Part shown: positions 26,483 through 35,902 of the stretch, in pieces
Layout of the letters: the number at the start of each line of letters is the position of its first letter
Numbering within the stretch: the stretch's first letter is position 1
Source of the DNA: Anabaena sp. UHCC 0187
GTDB lineage: Bacteria; Cyanobacteriota; Cyanobacteriia; Cyanobacteriales; Nostocaceae
Direction: 5' to 3'
Assembly: GCF_009712035.1 (NCBI RefSeq)
Contig: NZ_VILB01000014.1
Span: forward strand, 150,086-214,085
Length of the DNA stretch: 64,000 bases
Position numbers and translations under genes: made by a program
Notes under the pieces: generated by a model
What the model was told of the DNA's origin: nothing
Databases searched by the model: none
Seen by the model: the letters and a program-made list of their open reading frames with translations, nothing else

Positions 26483-26637
26483 TTGTCCACAGCGGAGGTT
26501 AAACAGTAGCGACCATAGTAGTCCTTTAGAGAACTCTACAAAATAAATTATCCAATTTTACGGAATCAAAACAACTTTTCCTCTCCCTCCCCCTACTCCC
26601 TGCCTTATCCCAACGACGGGATATTTTTTTATTTGGA

Positions 26638-26703
26638 AGTCTCTTACTGCTACCTATCATCCCAGATAAAGACGGCAAGAAGCCAAATGTGAAAGAAAGA
26701 TAA
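26638..26703 (+). pseudogene. ndhD-like 5' relic
   Basis: Read in the frame starting at 26638 this encodes [13 protein letters not shown], then KPNVKER and a TAA stop. The first thirteen residues equal the N-terminal region of NdhD in this window, and 26 bases in a row (CCTATCATCC... through GGCAA, 26653-26678) match the ndhD gene exactly. Sequence on either side shows no further similarity that I can see. Confidence 0.7.
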
Positions 26704-26731
26704 ATATTCCTAGTCCCCAGTCCCCAGTCCC

Positions 26732-26859
26732 AAATCTAAAACCATGCTTAATACCCCATCCAAAGGGTATCAGGTGGGGTATTTTATCCTCAAGGGTGTG
26801 TGTCACAATTATTAGCAGTTCTGAAAATTTCAGTTAACTGGAGGCTGGAGTAAGAAAAT
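26732..26859. repeat. Copy B of the duplicated intergenic segment, in the ndhF leader
   Basis: This is the second copy of the segment at 24359-24460, with about 22 extra bases near 26810-26832. It lies about 155 bp upstream of the ndhF start, where it may supply leader or promoter sequence. The GCTTAATACCCCATCC hairpin is also here. Confidence 0.88.
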
Positions 26860-27015
26860 TCAAGGTTACTGAAAGGTACTGGACTATCAGGATTGCTAGA
26901 AGTTAGTAAATAATTCCTAATTTCGAGACACCAGATACAAAGCCTCACCCAATTGAATTTTTATTCTTTAACCTCCTCATTTGTTCGTACAGAATTCTAA
27001 AAGTAGGCGTTAGTG

Positions 27016-29094
27016 ATGGAAGTAATCTATCAGTATGCCTGGCTGATTCCAGTATTACCTCTCTTGGGAGCAACACTGGTCGGTCTAGGGCTAATCTCGA
27101 TAAATCAGGTGACAAACCGCCTGCGACAGTTGAATGCTGTGATCATTATCTCCCTCATGGGAGCATCTATGGCGCTGTCCTTGGCTTTGCTGTGGAGTCA
27201 ATTTCAAGGCCATGCGCCTTATCTTTGGACATTGGATTGGGCATCAGCAGGGAATTTTCACCTGACGATGGGCTACACTATTGACCACCTGACATCTCTA
27301 ATGCTGGTGATTGTCACAACAGTAGCCGTTTTGGTGATGATTTACACCGATGGCTACATGGCGCATGACCCAGGTTATGTGCGATTTTACGCCTATCTCA
27401 GCTTGTTTGGCTCTTCAATGTTAGGTTTGGTGGTCAGCCCCAACCTAGTACAAGTTTACATTTTCTGGGAATTGGTGGGGATGTGTTCCTACCTCCTAGT
27501 GGGCTTTTGGTATGACCGTAAAGCCGCAGCGGATGCTTGTCAAAAGGCATTTGTGACAAACCGGGTGGGTGACTTCGGTTTACTATTGGGCATTTTGGGG
27601 CTGTTCTGGGCGACAGGCAGCTTTGATTTCATGGTTATGGGCGATCGCCTATCCAACCTAGTAGAAACCGGTTCTATCAGCAATTTCCTCGCCATTGTCT
27701 TGGCGATTCTCGTCTTCCTGGGACCTGTGGCTAAATCTGCCCAATTCCCCCTCCACGTCTGGCTACCAGACGCAATGGAAGGCCCTACACCTATTTCCGC
27801 CCTTATCCACGCAGCGACAATGGTGGCAGCGGGTGTATTCCTCATTGCCCGGATGTACCCAGTATTTGAAAATGTGCCAGCGGCAATGAATGTAATTGCT
27901 TATACTGGGGCATTTACAGCGTTTTTGGGAGCAACTATCGCCATTACCCAAAACGACATCAAGAAGGGTTTGGCTTATTCCACCATTTCCCAACTTGGTT
28001 ACATGATCATGGCTATGGGAGTGGGTGCTTACAGCGCCGGATTATTCCACCTCATGACCCACGCTTATTTTAAAGCGATGCTATTCTTGGGTTCTGGTTC
28101 GGTAATTCATGGCATGGAAGCAGTTGTTGGTCATGACCCTGTATTAGCGCAGGATATGCGTTTAATGGGCGGACTGCGGAAATATATGCCCGTGACAAGT
28201 TTCACCTTTTTGATTGGTTGCTTGGCTATTGCGGGGATTCCTCCCTTTGCTGGTTTCTGGTCAAAAGATGAGATTTTAGGCGCGGCTTTTGCTGCTAACC
28301 CTTTCCTGTGGTTTATTGGTTGGGTGACAGCAGGGATTACAGCTTTTTATATGTTTAGAATGTATTTCTCAACATTTGAAGGTAAATTCCGGGGTAATGA
28401 CGAGAAAATCAAGGTAAAACTCAAAAATGCGGCTGCTGCTTTGGCTGAAAAGTCAGGGACTTTAGAATTAGCCCCTAATTTTGGTCCTGGGGCGATGAAA
28501 AAAGGAGAATTGGAAAGTCACTCCCATGACTCCCACAGCCATGAGCCTCATGAGTCTCCTTGGACGATGAGTTTACCGTTGGTGGTGTTGGCTATTCCTT
28601 CAATGTTGATTGGTTTGGTGGGGACTCCCTACGCCAATTATTTTGAGCAGTTTATCTTTCCTCCTAGCGAAACTTTAGCGGAAGTTATGGAAAAGGCTGC
28701 GGAATTTGACCCCCATGAGTTTTATGTAATGGCGGGTAGTTCTGTGGCGGTTTCTGTAATTGGGATTACTTTGGCGGTGCTGATGTATTTGGCTCGCAAA
28801 ATTGATCCTAGTGCGATCGCTAAAAACATTCAACCGCTGTACGATTTATCTTTGAACAAGTGGTACTTTGATGATATTTATCATCGTGTGTTTGTTCTCG
28901 GTTTGCGTCGTGTGGCTAGACAAGTTATGGAAGTTGATTTCCGCGTTGTTGACGGCGCTGTTAATCTCACGGGTTTCTTTACTCTTGTCAGTGGTGAAGG
29001 TTTGAAATACTTGGAAAGCGGTCGGGTTCAATTCTATGCCTTGATCGTTTTTGGGGCTGTTTTGGGCTTGGTGATTGTTTTTGGTGTTACCTGA
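27016..29094 (+). CDS. ndhF: NAD(P)H-quinone oxidoreductase subunit 5 (NdhF1)
   Basis: A 692-residue proton-pumping subunit of NDH-1, with about 15-16 membrane helices and the long lateral helix near the C-terminus. Conserved proton-channel elements include FWELVGMCSYLLVGFWYDRK and PLHVWLPDAMEGPTPISALIHAATMVAAGVF, and the K/H residues of TQNDIKKGLAYSTISQLGYM. A histidine-rich loop (SHSHDSHSHEPHESP, about residues 500-516) lies before the last helices. The ATG at 27016 is preferred to the GTG one codon earlier. It belongs to the respiratory/cyclic NDH-1L type (NdhF1), by its gene neighbourhood. Confidence 0.96.
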   Translation: MEVIYQYAWLIPVLPLLGATLVGLGLISINQVTNRLRQLNAVIIISLMGASMALSLALLWSQFQGHAPYLWTLDWASAGNFHLTMGYTIDHLTSLMLVIVTTVAVLVMIYTDGYMAHDPGYVRFYAYLSLFGSSMLGLVVSPNLVQVYIFWELVGMCSYLLVGFWYDRKAAADACQKAFVTNRVGDFGLLLGILGLFWATGSFDFMVMGDRLSNLVETGSISNFLAIVLAILVFLGPVAKSAQFPLHVWLPDAMEGPTPISALIHAATMVAAGVFLIARMYPVFENVPAAMNVIAYTGAFTAFLGATIAITQNDIKKGLAYSTISQLGYMIMAMGVGAYSAGLFHLMTHAYFKAMLFLGSGSVIHGMEAVVGHDPVLAQDMRLMGGLRKYMPVTSFTFLIGCLAIAGIPPFAGFWSKDEILGAAFAANPFLWFIGWVTAGITAFYMFRMYFSTFEGKFRGNDEKIKVKLKNAAAALAEKSGTLELAPNFGPGAMKKGELESHSHDSHSHEPHESPWTMSLPLVVLAIPSMLIGLVGTPYANYFEQFIFPPSETLAEVMEKAAEFDPHEFYVMAGSSVAVSVIGITLAVLMYLARKIDPSAIAKNIQPLYDLSLNKWYFDDIYHRVFVLGLRRVARQVMEVDFRVVDGAVNLTGFFTLVSGEGLKYLESGRVQFYALIVFGAVLGLVIVFGVT

Positions 29095-29410
29095 TTTTAA
29101 TGGGGGCGGTTTGTCCGCCCCTGGATTGTTTTTTTTACGAACCACAGAGGCGCAGAGGACACAGAGTTAATGAACCACGAAGGAGCGAAGGATACGAAGG
29201 AAGAAGGAAGAAGATAGGTGATTTTGTATACATATAGGTTTATTTTCATCTGCCTTATAAACACTCCATCAATCTATTCATTAAATTTAGAGAACTTAAT
29301 ATAATCATCACAAGTGGGAAAATCAGGATATAATTTTTGATGCACGTAAGTTATAAAGTATAATTGTACTATATAAATAAGAAACTTCTATTTTTGCGGA
29401 GAGAGGCAAT
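29095..29410. repeat. Intergenic region with ACCACAGAGGCGCAGAGG-type repeat
   Basis: A GAACCACAGAGGCGCAGAGG segment at about 29139-29158 is followed by GAACCACGAAGGAGCGAAGG at about 29172-29191. Both occur elsewhere in the window, partly inverted. The rest is AT-rich and must hold the promoter of the AAA ATPase gene. Confidence 0.7.
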
Positions 29411-30433
29411 ATGAAAGGAGAGCTTCTCAAAAGATTTTTTAGAGCGATCGCTAGTTCAGACCAAGAAGCGATTGACAAACTTACATATCTAGTTATAGAA
29501 GAAGAACGCAGCAAAGGACATACTCTTCTTGCTGACCAGTTAGAGAATATTACTAAAAAGAAATCCAAGGAGCAATCTCCCGACTTTATCAAACCTGTTT
29601 CCTCTCTTGCAAATACCACACGAACAACACCAGAAAACTTACAGGGTTTAAGCGAACTACCAACTAGTAAGCGTTTTAATCTTCCTTTGGTAACGACTAT
29701 ACCAGGGGATAAACTACGTCATTACATGGTATTGCCTGAAAATATTGAGAAGCGTTTTCAAAGAATTGAGCGTGAATATGCAGCAAGAGATAGACTAGCT
29801 CATCATGGACTGCGTTATCGGCAAAAAATTCTCCTTTATGGACCGCCTGGGTGTGGAAAGACATTGGGAGCAGAACGTTTAGCTTGGAATACGGGTTTAC
29901 CGCTTTTAAAAGTACGTTTTGATGCAATGGTTTCGTCTTTTTTAGGGGAGACTGCCAGTAATTTAAGACTTGTATTTGAGGATGCTGCAAAAAATCCATG
30001 TTTATTATTTTTGGATGAATGTGATTCAATTGCTAAAACACGAGAAGATTCTCAAGAAGTGGGAGAAATTAAGCGAGTTGTAAATACATTTTTGCAAATT
30101 TTGGATGAATATCAACCATCTTCTGGACTTATGGTAGCTGCTACGAATTTGAATAAATCTTTAGATACTGCCCTTTGGAGAAGATTTGATGATCTGATTG
30201 CAGTACCCAAACCGGGAGAAAAAGAACTAGAATTTATACTGAGGGAAACACTATCTGCAATTGAAGTGGGATCTATCAACTGGCCAAGAATTATTGAGCA
30301 GATGAAAGATTTTTCTGCCGCTCAAGCTGTGAGGGTTGCACAAGATGCAGCTAAACGAGCGATTTTGGAGCGAGAGGGGTTAGTGATTCAGGAACACTTA
30401 GAAGAAGCGATCGCTGAAATCAAGGTTTCCTAG
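29411..30433 (+). CDS. ietA: AAA+ ATPase, IetA-like component
   Basis: A 340-residue AAA+ ATPase: a variable N-terminal region, then Walker A GPPGCGKT (residues 144-151), Walker B LLFLDECDS (about 198-206), sensor 1 asparagine in VAATNLN (N246), and arginine-finger segment WRRFDD (about 256-261). The gene is followed 38 bp later by a large subtilase gene. This ATPase-subtilase pairing matches the IetAS antiviral system described from surveys of prokaryotic defence genes. The ATPase is expected to unfold or hand over targets, or to gate the protease. A GGAGAGAGGC ribosome-binding sequence precedes the ATG. Confidence 0.82.
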   Translation: MKGELLKRFFRAIASSDQEAIDKLTYLVIEEERSKGHTLLADQLENITKKKSKEQSPDFIKPVSSLANTTRTTPENLQGLSELPTSKRFNLPLVTTIPGDKLRHYMVLPENIEKRFQRIEREYAARDRLAHHGLRYRQKILLYGPPGCGKTLGAERLAWNTGLPLLKVRFDAMVSSFLGETASNLRLVFEDAAKNPCLLFLDECDSIAKTREDSQEVGEIKRVVNTFLQILDEYQPSSGLMVAATNLNKSLDTALWRRFDDLIAVPKPGEKELEFILRETLSAIEVGSINWPRIIEQMKDFSAAQAVRVAQDAAKRAILEREGLVIQEHLEEAIAEIKVS

Positions 30434-30471
30434 TTTTTTGAGAATTAAATTTTTGGTGTTTGGAGAAAAAA

Positions 30472-33111
30472 ATGGTTCAAGGTTCTCAGGGTTTTCCGCA
30501 TATTAATCTTACGCTTACACACAAAGAACCAGCTAAATCTCTAGGTGGTGGCGGTGGTAGTAAAGAAACTCAAACAGAGATTAATAAAAACAATCGTCAA
30601 GGACATGGAAGCAAAATTAAAAACATAGTTTCTTCCGTAGTGGATGATTGGCGAACATTCAAAGAAGAACAAGAGAAAGAACAACAAGAAAATAAACAAT
30701 CTACTCTTCCCGATGCCATAACTTTAATATTAGAAATTGATACTGAAACCTTTGATCTAGATGATTTGAGAACTTCAGATATAGCGATCATATCAGAGTT
30801 AGAAGACGGATATATTATTGGTGCATCAGCAGATACTAACCTTAGTGAACTGCAAAAGAAAATAGAAAATTTTATAAATAATCAAAGAGGTGGGGGTGTA
30901 ATCGCCAAAATTTTGAATGTTCTTGATAAACATCAACATCCAGAATTTATTTTATCTCCAAAGTTATCAGAAGAATGGGATCAAATAAGAGATGAACAAG
31001 TTTATGTTGTTGAAGTAGGGATATCTTGTTTAGGAACTACAACCAAATTACGTGAATACCCAGAGCAAAAAAATTATAAAAATCGTGAAAATTATGTAAA
31101 AGCACTCAATAAATGGATTGAAGATCGTAATTTAACCTATCAAGAATGGGATGACTTAGCATCACAAAGACAAGAAGATTTATCCAAGTTTGTTACCAAT
31201 CCTAGGTATCATGGTGAAATATTAAGTAGCTTTATAGAAGATACTCCTCAATATTCTGTAGTACCTGATAGTTTTTCGTGTCTAATTCAAATTTCCGGCT
31301 TAGGTTTAAAAGATTTGGTATTTAACTTTCCTTATGTTTTTGAAGTAGCTGAAAAAGATGATATTTATGAACCTTTTTTACCTGATGATGAAATATCTGG
31401 AGGTAAAAATGTCTTATTTATATTAGAATCTCCAGATAAAAAGTCTCCCAATGTATGTATTATTGATAGTGGGATTCAAGAAGATCATCCTTTATTAAAA
31501 AATGCTATTGATTCTAATAATTCAACATCTTGGATTCCTTCAGAAATAAATTTAACTGCTGATATGGTTGGTAAGGAGGGTAATGGCGGTCATGGAACTA
31601 GGGTTGCAGGAGCAGTTTTATATCCAAAAATTATTCCCCGTCAAGGAATCTATCGAGCAGTTTGTTGGCTTCAAAATGCAAGGATACTTAATAGTGATTG
31701 TAGATTATCTGATAGGCTGTATGCACCTTCATTGCTAAAAGATATTGTTGAATACTATTATAATCAAACAGGAACAAGAATATTTAATCATTCAATTGCT
31801 GGAGATTCTCCTTGTCGGACTAGATATATGAGTCATTGGGCATTTACTATAGATAGATTAAGTTATGAAAAAGATATTCTTTTGATAGTAGCTGCTGGCA
31901 ATATTCCTTTAGATAGCTATCGAATTTCACCAAGATTATCCGTTAAACATCACTTATTGGCTGGTAGAGAATACCCAGATTATCTGACAGAAAATTCTTG
32001 TAGAATTGCCAACCCGTCACAAAGTTTTCAAGCCTTAACAGTCGGTTCAATTACTCTAAATTCTTTTCGTGATTTATCTTGGTCTTCATTAGGAGAAAAA
32101 GACGAACCTTCTCCTTTTTCCTGTTCTGGTTTGGGAATATGGGACACGATTAAACCAGAAGTAGTAGAGTATGGCGGTGATATTTTGAAAGATGATAATC
32201 AACCGCCAACCTTGCGTTGTAATTCTAATACCAGCCCAGAATTAGTAAGATCAACTTTAGGGAGTGGTGCTAGTCCTTTAGTAGCTGCGGATGCTTTTGG
32301 AACTTCCTTTGCAGCACCAAGAGTAACCCATATTGCAGCTAGACTTGCTGCTGAGTTTCCTAATGAACGTTGTTTACTATATCGAGCATTAATTGTTCAA
32401 TCAGCCCGTTGGCCAGATTGGGCATTAGCAAAAACTAATGAAGAAAAATATAATATCATTCGTCAAATAGGCTATGGTATTCCTAATCTTGAACGTGCCA
32501 TTAGTAATACTCCTAATCGTATTACACTAATCACTCAAGGGGAGAAATTCATTAAAGCTGGAGAGGTTGACATTTATCAAGTACAATTACCAGATAGTCT
32601 TCGATCACCAGGAGAAGAATTTGAGATTTTATTGGAAATTACATTATCATATAAAGCTCAACCACGGAGAACAAGACGTAATAGAAGAAAGTATTTATCA
32701 ACTTGGTTAGATTGGGACTGTAGCAAAAAAGGTGAAGATTCAGAATATTTTTTAAGCAGAATTTTAGCTAATCCTAATCATAAGATTTCAGAAGATGCCG
32801 AAAAAGGAGAGGAATTATTTAACTGGACTCTTGGTAAAGAAAAACACTATAAAAGCATTAAAAATGTATCTAGAAGTATAGGAACTATTCAAAAAGATTG
32901 GGCATTTGTAAAATCCTATCAATTAAGAGAGGCATTCTGTATAGGAGTTGTTGGACATGAAGGATGGAATAATGATCCTTTTGCTGAAGTTCCATATTCT
33001 CTAGTTGTGAGTTTTGAAGCTATACAAGCTGATATTCCCATTTATACATCTATTGTGGAGGCTCAAATTGAAATAGAGATTGAACAACCTATAGAAATTC
33101 AATCTTTGTGA
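30472..33111 (+). CDS. ietS: S8-family subtilisin-like protease, IetS-like component
   Basis: An 879-residue subtilase without signal peptide, so probably cytoplasmic. The catalytic residues, counted from the ATG at 30472, are D332 (CIIDSGIQ), H374 (GGHGTRVAG), N477 (VAAGNIP) and S612 (FGTSFAAPR). The N-terminal 320 residues are non-catalytic, with a glycine run and charged helices, and may sense the target or keep the enzyme inactive. A C-terminal domain of about 200 residues follows the protease. The ATG is chosen because GGAG lies seven bases upstream. It is expressed with the AAA+ ATPase. Confidence 0.84.
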   Translation: MVQGSQGFPHINLTLTHKEPAKSLGGGGGSKETQTEINKNNRQGHGSKIKNIVSSVVDDWRTFKEEQEKEQQENKQSTLPDAITLILEIDTETFDLDDLRTSDIAIISELEDGYIIGASADTNLSELQKKIENFINNQRGGGVIAKILNVLDKHQHPEFILSPKLSEEWDQIRDEQVYVVEVGISCLGTTTKLREYPEQKNYKNRENYVKALNKWIEDRNLTYQEWDDLASQRQEDLSKFVTNPRYHGEILSSFIEDTPQYSVVPDSFSCLIQISGLGLKDLVFNFPYVFEVAEKDDIYEPFLPDDEISGGKNVLFILESPDKKSPNVCIIDSGIQEDHPLLKNAIDSNNSTSWIPSEINLTADMVGKEGNGGHGTRVAGAVLYPKIIPRQGIYRAVCWLQNARILNSDCRLSDRLYAPSLLKDIVEYYYNQTGTRIFNHSIAGDSPCRTRYMSHWAFTIDRLSYEKDILLIVAAGNIPLDSYRISPRLSVKHHLLAGREYPDYLTENSCRIANPSQSFQALTVGSITLNSFRDLSWSSLGEKDEPSPFSCSGLGIWDTIKPEVVEYGGDILKDDNQPPTLRCNSNTSPELVRSTLGSGASPLVAADAFGTSFAAPRVTHIAARLAAEFPNERCLLYRALIVQSARWPDWALAKTNEEKYNIIRQIGYGIPNLERAISNTPNRITLITQGEKFIKAGEVDIYQVQLPDSLRSPGEEFEILLEITLSYKAQPRRTRRNRRKYLSTWLDWDCSKKGEDSEYFLSRILANPNHKISEDAEKGEELFNWTLGKEKHYKSIKNVSRSIGTIQKDWAFVKSYQLREAFCIGVVGHEGWNNDPFAEVPYSLVVSFEAIQADIPIYTSIVEAQIEIEIEQPIEIQSL

Positions 33112-33330
33112 ATAAGTGATTATCATAAAAAATCCTGTTAATCCTCTAATCCTGAGTATCCTGATTCAGACAATTAAGTATTTTCAGGATGTAGAAAAAA
33201 ACTCATCTTAAAAAACCGAAATATTCCCAGATAAATATTCATAAAAAATCCTGTAAATCCTCTAATCCTGAGTATCCTGATTCTGACATTATAAAAATCC
33301 TATTAATCCTCTAATTTTGAAAATGTTGGA
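33112..33330. repeat. AATCCTCTAATCCTGAGTATCC dispersed repeat, left of the BrnT pair
   Basis: Two near-tandem copies of a unit with AAAAAATCCTGT, AATCCTCTAATCC, GAGTATCCTGATTC and CAGATAAATATTC segments are present. The same unit, partly with other spacing, occurs at about 33995-34210 on the far side of the BrnT pair and, shorter, at about 53365-53418. Confidence 0.88.
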
Positions 33331-33397
33331 AAAAGTGAAACCAAACATTATATAATTGTTGATGAGTTGTTAAAATTTTAATCAAAGAGGTAATTTT

Positions 33398-33676
33398 ATG
33401 GAATTGGGGTTTGAATGGCATGAAGAAAAAGCCCAAGAAAACCTCAAAAAACATGGAATTAGTTTTGAGGAAGCAAAAACAGTATTCAATGATCCTTTAT
33501 CTATTACGATAGCTGATTCTCAACACTCTGATGATGAAGAACGCTATATTGATATTGGTCTTTCTAGTAGAGGTCAACTACTCATTGTAGTTTACACAGA
33601 ACGTCAATCAAATATTCGCATTATTAGTTCCCGTAAAGCTACAAACGCAGAAAGGAAAATATATGAACAATATTAA
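33398..33676 (+). CDS. brnT: BrnT-family toxin
   Basis: A 92-residue BrnT-type ribonuclease toxin. The family pattern is plain: FEWHEEKAQENLKKHGISFEEAKTVF, then DEERYIDIGLS, VVYTER and the C-terminal IRIISSRKATNAERKIYEQ. The antitoxin gene overlaps its 3' end by 14 bases. Toxin before antitoxin is the usual BrnTA order. Confidence 0.93.
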   Translation: MELGFEWHEEKAQENLKKHGISFEEAKTVFNDPLSITIADSQHSDDEERYIDIGLSSRGQLLIVVYTERQSNIRIISSRKATNAERKIYEQY

Positions 33677-33962
33677 CCCTGAACAACTAGATAATACCGA
33701 TAACGAAATGCTCCCAGAATACGATTTTATAGGTGGTGTACGTGGAAAACATTACCAAGCTTATCGTCGAGGACATACTGTGACAATTCATCAAGCTGAT
33801 GGTACAGACATTGTACAACATTTTACCCTGGAAGATGGAGCGATAATGCTTGATCCTGATGTGCGAGAATATTTTTCTGATACGGAAACAGTTAACCAAG
33901 CTTTACGTACATTAATTAGTCTATTTCCCAAAAATCGGACATCAATAACACCTCAATCATAG
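33663..33962 (+). CDS. BrnA-like antitoxin
   Basis: A 99-residue protein overlapping the BrnT gene. The PEYDFIGGVRGKHYQAYRRGHTV segment is common in cyanobacterial proteins that follow BrnT. The C-terminus (LDPDVREYFSDTETVNQALRTLI) is like the ribbon-helix-helix dimer helices of such antitoxins. The antitoxin role is inferred from these and from position. Confidence 0.85.
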   Translation: MNNINPEQLDNTDNEMLPEYDFIGGVRGKHYQAYRRGHTVTIHQADGTDIVQHFTLEDGAIMLDPDVREYFSDTETVNQALRTLISLFPKNRTSITPQS

Positions 33963-33989
33963 TAGTTTGTGAGGTGCGTTAGGAGCGCA

Positions 33990-34210
33990 ACGTTTCTGCA
34001 ATATTTCCAGATAAATATTCATAAAAAATCCTGTAAATCTTCTAATCCTGAGTATCCTGATATGGCTTGCGCCACGCTACGCTATCAGACAATTAAGCAT
34101 TTTCAGGATGAAGAAAAAAACTCATCTTCAAAACCTGAAATATTCCCAGATAAATATTCATAAAAAATCCTGTAAATCCTCTAATCCTCGGCATCCTGAT
34201 TCAGACAATA
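33990..34210. repeat. AATCCTCTAATCCTGAGTATCC dispersed repeat, right of the BrnT pair
   Basis: Two further copies of the unit seen at 33112-33330. The first is interrupted at about 34067-34089 by a 23 bp element (ATGGCTTGCGCCACGCTACG and three more bases), which is absent from the matching position of the left-hand copy. Confidence 0.88.
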
Positions 34211-34235
34211 AAATACATCTAATTATCGAAGAAAC

Positions 34236-35735
34236 TTAACGAACATTACAAGATTTTCGTTCACCATCATGTTCAGGATATTGCCAAGAATAAGCAAAAT
34301 GGCTGACACCCTTAATTTGAGGAGATAATTGTCGCAGTGCTTGCATTTGTACTTCTAAGGATGGACGATTACTAATAGATTCTCCCCACTTACCAGCTAA
34401 CGCGGGAATGACTTTTGTCCCTGGTTGCGCCATCTTCAAAACCTCTCGGACTTGCGCCACAATACAATTAGCATTACCGCAATTTGCATAAGACATGGGA
34501 TGCCATTGTAAGGTACTAGGGAACTTATCCCAAGGTTGCAAACGGGAATCATACCCTTGTCCTAAAGCTTGATTACCTTCGGGAAAAAATACTACTCCAG
34601 CGGGAATACCTTGTTGTTTTGCGGGGTAACTTGCTAAAGCCACAAAATCTAAGATTCCTTGCATAGCGTGAGCAACGGTAAATAACCACAAATCCAATTG
34701 CAAAACCCGCTGTTTTTCCTGGGGGGAAAGCAGAGATTTTTGTGATTTTGGGGGAATACGTCCTTCCCACATCGGTTCATCTTCTTGAGGATAGCGTTTA
34801 TCAACTTCTGCTATATCGCCGGCACTCACATATCCCCTCGTTAGAAACCGACGAATTAATTCTAACCCTTTGGAATTTTTGGCGCGACGAAATAAGACTT
34901 CTTGGGTAGCAGCGGTAAATAACCATAGATCATGCACCTTGGTAGCAATAGAATCACCACCAGTTTGACGGGGATAGCGAACATAGTCGAAGAGGATACC
35001 ATCTGGACGACGGCGCACAACCTGCTGCACCATTTGATAGTAATCGGTTTTAGCCTTTGTATTGTAGGGATCAATGAAGACTTGGGAACTATCTTCTACT
35101 ACGGATAAACTGGTTTGATTCTTGCCATTACGAGCGATCGCATCTTGTCTATCTGGACGTTGAGCATAGGTATAACCAAAGTTATTAGTAAACATCCAAG
35201 CATAAACTTTTAAACCCCGTTGTTGCCCTTTTTTAATGGCAGCGGCTAATAAATCTACTTTTTCTGCACCAATAGTGCGAACTACAGCAGGCCAAGCTGT
35301 CGGGTTAGCTGCGGCTGGTAATAGTACCCGTCCATCATAAAATACTTCTAAATAAACTTGGTTATAGCCTTGGTTGACAATGCGATCCATAATTTGATCA
35401 ATTATTCCCGGCTGGGTATCGCAAGGATATAAGCGTAACCAAATAGCTTGAGTTTCTGGCCAAACTCGACTGCGGCATTCTTGTAATTCTTGTGTATGCT
35501 GTTTTAGGAGTTTTTGATAGCGAATTTCTGCGTCTTTATTACCTCTGAAAGCTAATAAGCGGAGGTTTTCTTTTTCTTGGGTGGCTTTTGATGATACCCG
35601 ACAATCCTGTCTTTTTTGAGCAATAGCTGGTTCTGTGACTAGGTTGATAATCAATAAGCAATTAGTAATAATTACAGTCAATAAACTTTGCCAAGATAAA
35701 ACTAGTCTTACAAATTTCCAGTTGTGATCAGACAT
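34236..35735 (-). CDS. GHL10/COG1649-like putative glycoside hydrolase
   Basis: A 499-residue exported protein with an N-terminal hydrophobic segment (about residues 13-38, ending EPAIAQ). The remainder reads as a (beta/alpha)8-barrel of the YngK/GHL10 type. Marks include QAIWLRL, YNQVYLEVFYDGRVLLP, GLKVYAWMFTNNFGY and DGILFDYVRYPR, whose DYVRYP acidic/tyrosine motif is characteristic. It may act on cell-wall or exopolysaccharide glycans; the substrate is unknown. The ATG at 35733-35735 is taken; an in-frame TTG three codons earlier exists. Confidence 0.8.
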   Translation of the reverse strand: MSDHNWKFVRLVLSWQSLLTVIITNCLLIINLVTEPAIAQKRQDCRVSSKATQEKENLRLLAFRGNKDAEIRYQKLLKQHTQELQECRSRVWPETQAIWLRLYPCDTQPGIIDQIMDRIVNQGYNQVYLEVFYDGRVLLPAAANPTAWPAVVRTIGAEKVDLLAAAIKKGQQRGLKVYAWMFTNNFGYTYAQRPDRQDAIARNGKNQTSLSVVEDSSQVFIDPYNTKAKTDYYQMVQQVVRRRPDGILFDYVRYPRQTGGDSIATKVHDLWLFTAATQEVLFRRAKNSKGLELIRRFLTRGYVSAGDIAEVDKRYPQEDEPMWEGRIPPKSQKSLLSPQEKQRVLQLDLWLFTVAHAMQGILDFVALASYPAKQQGIPAGVVFFPEGNQALGQGYDSRLQPWDKFPSTLQWHPMSYANCGNANCIVAQVREVLKMAQPGTKVIPALAGKWGESISNRPSLEVQMQALRQLSPQIKGVSHFAYSWQYPEHDGERKSCNVR

Positions 35736-35902
35736 ATATAGCAATCAATTTTGATTTGTAATAGCTTGCATGAAATAGCCTGTATTTAAAATATCTCCAC
35801 ATCTCAAGAGACATGAAACCATCAAAAGCAGTATTTCACATCAACAACTCAAACCTTGACATGAAATCAGAAGCTTATGTAATTATTAAGATTTGCATAA
35901 AT

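Noticed and set aside
33969-34163. Small frame in the repeats after the BrnT pair
   Set aside because: It is made of the dispersed repeat and the 23 bp insert.
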